From assembly GCA_030066475.1 (NCBI GenBank), contig JASJBO010000348.1, positions 1 to 7,818 on the forward strand: a stretch of 7,818 nt of DNA, written 5' to 3'. Position numbers and translations under genes: made by a program. The stretch's first letter is position 1; the number at the start of each line of letters is the position of its first letter. The notes under the pieces were generated by a model. That model saw only the letters and a list, made by a program, of their open reading frames with translations. It was not told the origin of the DNA and ran no database searches. This document shows positions 6,586-7,818 of this stretch, piece by piece. The DNA comes from Myxococcota bacterium (GTDB taxonomy: Bacteria > Myxococcota_A > UBA9160 > PR03).

Positions 6586-7032
6586 ATGGATCTGCGCAAG
6601 CTGGACCGAGTCCCCGCCATTGCCGCGGTGATGACCCCCTTCCCCTACAGCGTGGCGGCCGAGGACCCGGTGACCGCGGCCGAGGACCTGATGAAGCGCC
6701 ACGAGCTGCGTCATCTGCCCGTGGAGGACGGCGGCAAGCTGGTCGGCATCGTGACCCAGCGCGATCTGGCGCTGCGCATCAACCAGGCGCTCCGGCCCGA
6801 CGAGAAGCGCCGCATCCGCGTGCGCCAGCTCTACGTGCCGGACCCGTTCGTGGTCGAGACCACCGAGCCGCTCGACCGCGTGGTGCGCACCATGGCCGAG
6901 CGCCACCTGGGCTCGGTGCTCGTGACCAAGAACGGGCGCCTGGCCGGGATCTTCACCGTGACCGACGCCTGCCGCGTCCTGGCCGACGTGCTGGCCGCCC
7001 GCTTCCGCCCCGACGGCGGCGAGGCCGCCTGA
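6586..7032 (+). CDS. two-CBS-domain protein
   Basis: The 148 residues consist almost entirely of two CBS motifs, a Bateman module. The first (about 11–66) includes VMTPFPYSVAAEDPVTAAED and HLPVEDGGKLVGIVTQRDLA. The second (about 78–135) includes PDPFVVETTEPLDRVVRTMA and GSVLVTKNGRLAGIFTVTDA. Such stand-alone modules usually bind adenine nucleotides (AMP, ATP, SAM or c-di-AMP) and sense energy or nucleotide state. No catalytic, DNA-binding or membrane domain is attached, so the partner is unknown. The ATG has GGGAG five bases upstream (6576–6580) and lies 26 bases after mpl with no terminator between them, so it may be the last member of the recycling operon. A link to Mpl or DnaB activity would be guesswork. 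Confidence 0.9.
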   Translation: MDLRKLDRVPAIAAVMTPFPYSVAAEDPVTAAEDLMKRHELRHLPVEDGGKLVGIVTQRDLALRINQALRPDEKRRIRVRQLYVPDPFVVETTEPLDRVVRTMAERHLGSVLVTKNGRLAGIFTVTDACRVLADVLAARFRPDGGEAA

Positions 7033-7067
7033 TCAAGCGCTCGCGCGAGCCCGCCGATGCGTAGGCG

Positions 7068-7652
7068 ATGCAGGCCGAGCCGCGCGTGCTGGCCGCCTTC
7101 GTGCGGGTCCACCTCGAGCAGATCGAGGGCTGGGGGGCCGCCGTCGCGAGCGAGGTCCGCGCCGCGCTCGCGCCCGAGCTGGCCGTGGAGATCGACCAGG
7201 CGAGCCGGCTCTCGTTCCTCCCCTTCGGCCATCACCGCGCGCTGACCGAGGCCTCGTTCCAGTGCAGTGGCGACGACGTGGCGCGCGCGATCTGCCAGAG
7301 CACCGTGCTGGCGGCCTTCGAGCAGCCCTACCTCCGGCCGCTCGTCCGCTCGGCGCTCGTGCTGGTCGGCCACGACTTCGCCCGCTTCGCCAGCTGGACC
7401 CCGCGCGCCTGGTCCGCGCTCTTCCGCGACGTCGGAGACCTGTCCTGGCACGACGACGCTCCCGGCCGCGGCCGCCTCCTCCTCACCGCCCCCGCTCCCG
7501 CCCTGCTCGAGAGCCCGCCCTACGTCGACGGCCTCACCGCCGCCTTCTCCGCCCTCTTCGAAGCCACCAGCCACCCCGGCCGCATTCGCGCCACCGCCAC
7601 CCCCACCCAGATCGACTTCCACCTCCGCTGGGAGAAGGGGGACGTTGGTTGA
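7068..7652 (+). CDS. conserved-looking protein of unknown function
   Basis: I do not recognise this 194-residue protein with confidence. An in-frame TAG at 7062–7064 makes ATG 7068 the first possible start, though the ribosome-binding site is poor. The N-terminal third is helical and acidic (VRVHLEQIEGWGAAVASEVR). The middle has ALVLVGHDFARFASWTPRAW (97–116), then LFRDVGDLSW. The C-terminus alternates beta-like strands and ends IDFHLRW before KGDVG. Order and length recall myxobacterial DUF2378 (TIGR02265) or V4R/heme-NO-binding-like small-molecule domains, but this is resemblance by eye only. No signal peptide or membrane segment is visible. Codons in the last 200 bases are strikingly C-ending. 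The final residues DVG and the stop are encoded by the left arm of the long hairpin, so the original 3' end may have been altered by that element. Confidence 0.7.
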   Translation: MQAEPRVLAAFVRVHLEQIEGWGAAVASEVRAALAPELAVEIDQASRLSFLPFGHHRALTEASFQCSGDDVARAICQSTVLAAFEQPYLRPLVRSALVLVGHDFARFASWTPRAWSALFRDVGDLSWHDDAPGRGRLLLTAPAPALLESPPYVDGLTAAFSALFEATSHPGRIRATATPTQIDFHLRWEKGDVG

Positions 7653-7706
7653 GAAGTTCAGTAGTTCCCTCCGGGGAACTACTGAACTTCTTAACCAACG
7701 TCCCCC
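7637..7706 (+). terminator. 33-bp hairpin with UCCG tetraloop; terminator or dispersed palindrome
   Basis: Left arm 7637–7669 and right arm 7674–7706 pair over 33 positions with no unpaired base; as RNA only 7651/7692 is a G·U. The loop, 7670–7673, is TCCG closed by C-G, i.e. an RNA cUNCGg tetraloop. Beyond a single A/G mismatch, 7632–7635 can also pair with 7708–7711. The T-run after the stem is short and broken (GTTTCTT), so it is a mediocre intrinsic terminator by sequence despite an extremely stable stem. The stem interior is far more A+T-rich than the flanks. The left arm holds the stop of the upstream gene (TGA 7650–7652), and the stem ends 11 bases before the next ATG. Because the inverted repeat is symmetric it would act on either strand. 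Confidence 0.8.
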
Positions 7707-7717
7707 GTTTCTTCGAT

Positions 7718-7818
7718 ATGGGATGGATGGGGACTGGGTATCGGGTGAAGCGGCCGATCGTGATCGGGCGGCCGGAGCACTTTCGGTGGCTGGACGGGGT
7801 GGTGCGGACCGTGCTGGT
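7718..7818 (+). CDS. start of an unidentified gene, 3'-partial
   Basis: An open frame begins at ATG 7718 (a second in-frame ATG is at 7727) and runs off the window after 33 codons. The product begins MGWMGTGYRVKRPIVIG and continues RPEHFRWLDGVVRTVL. From about codon 9 onward nearly every codon ends in G or C, as expected for a gene in this genome. A basic N-terminus followed by VVRTVLV could lead into a membrane segment, but too little is present to assign a family. No clear Shine-Dalgarno precedes it. The minus strand is also open here, but its translation is Ser/Thr/Pro-rich and less protein-like. Confidence 0.45.
   Translation, partial: MGWMGTGYRVKRPIVIGRPEHFRWLDGVVRTVL

Noticed and set aside
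7039..7050. Palindrome GCTCGCGCGAGC between the CBS gene and the next gene
   Set aside because: It is short, all G/C-driven and has no loop or T-run. Such palindromes are expected by chance here.

Overview
This window is a compact, very G+C-rich (roughly 70% or more by eye) stretch of bacterial chromosome with every recognisable gene on the + strand. It opens with the ribosomal-protein/replication order rpsR–rplI–dnaB, which is widespread in bacteria, and runs straight into peptidoglycan-recycling genes. Mpl and a cytoplasmic LD-carboxypeptidase imply a Gram-negative organism with meso-diaminopimelate peptidoglycan. The G+C content, the GTG/TTG starts and the style of S18 (Cys-rich with a long charged N-terminal arm) would suit a deltaproteobacteria-like lineage (Myxococcota, Desulfobacterota, Binatota or similar). 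That placement is inference; nothing here fixes the phylum.

Layout. 1–366 is the 3' part of rpsR (S18), open to the window edge through an RPPRDD-type repeat arm. 382–837 is rplI (L9). 885–2366 is dnaB, the replicative helicase, preceded by a 47-base spacer holding a small hairpin and a weak promoter-like site. 2367–3284 is an S66 LD-carboxypeptidase that starts with TTG on the base after the dnaB stop. 3286–4443 is a serine hydrolase of the class C beta-lactamase/AmiE type without a signal peptide. 4440–5123 is a class I glutamine amidotransferase-like C26 hydrolase. 5120–6559 is Mpl. 6586–7032 is a two-CBS-domain protein. 7068–7652 is an unrecognised 194-residue protein. A 33-bp stem with a TCCG loop (7637–7706) overlaps the end of that gene, and a further reading frame begins at 7718 and leaves the window.

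How the genes may work together. From dnaB to mpl the junctions are 0, +1, -4 and -4 bases, so these five genes are very probably co-transcribed and translationally coupled. LD-carboxypeptidase trims recycled tetrapeptide to tripeptide. An AmiE-like amidase could free peptide from MurNAc. Mpl attaches the tripeptide to UDP-MurNAc. The C26 hydrolase sits between the amidase and Mpl, overlapping both, and is the member whose role in the pathway is unclear. A gamma-D-glutamyl substrate is attractive but unproven.

The most striking non-coding structure is the long hairpin at 7637–7706. It is much more A+T-rich than its surroundings and has a C(UCCG)G tetraloop. It encodes the last residues and stop of the upstream gene, and it sits where the strand changes from C-rich to G-rich. 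It could be a terminator, a dispersed palindromic (REP/MITE-like) element, or both. I saw no tRNA, rRNA, CRISPR array, insertion sequence or replication origin. No gap between genes exceeds about 65 bases.
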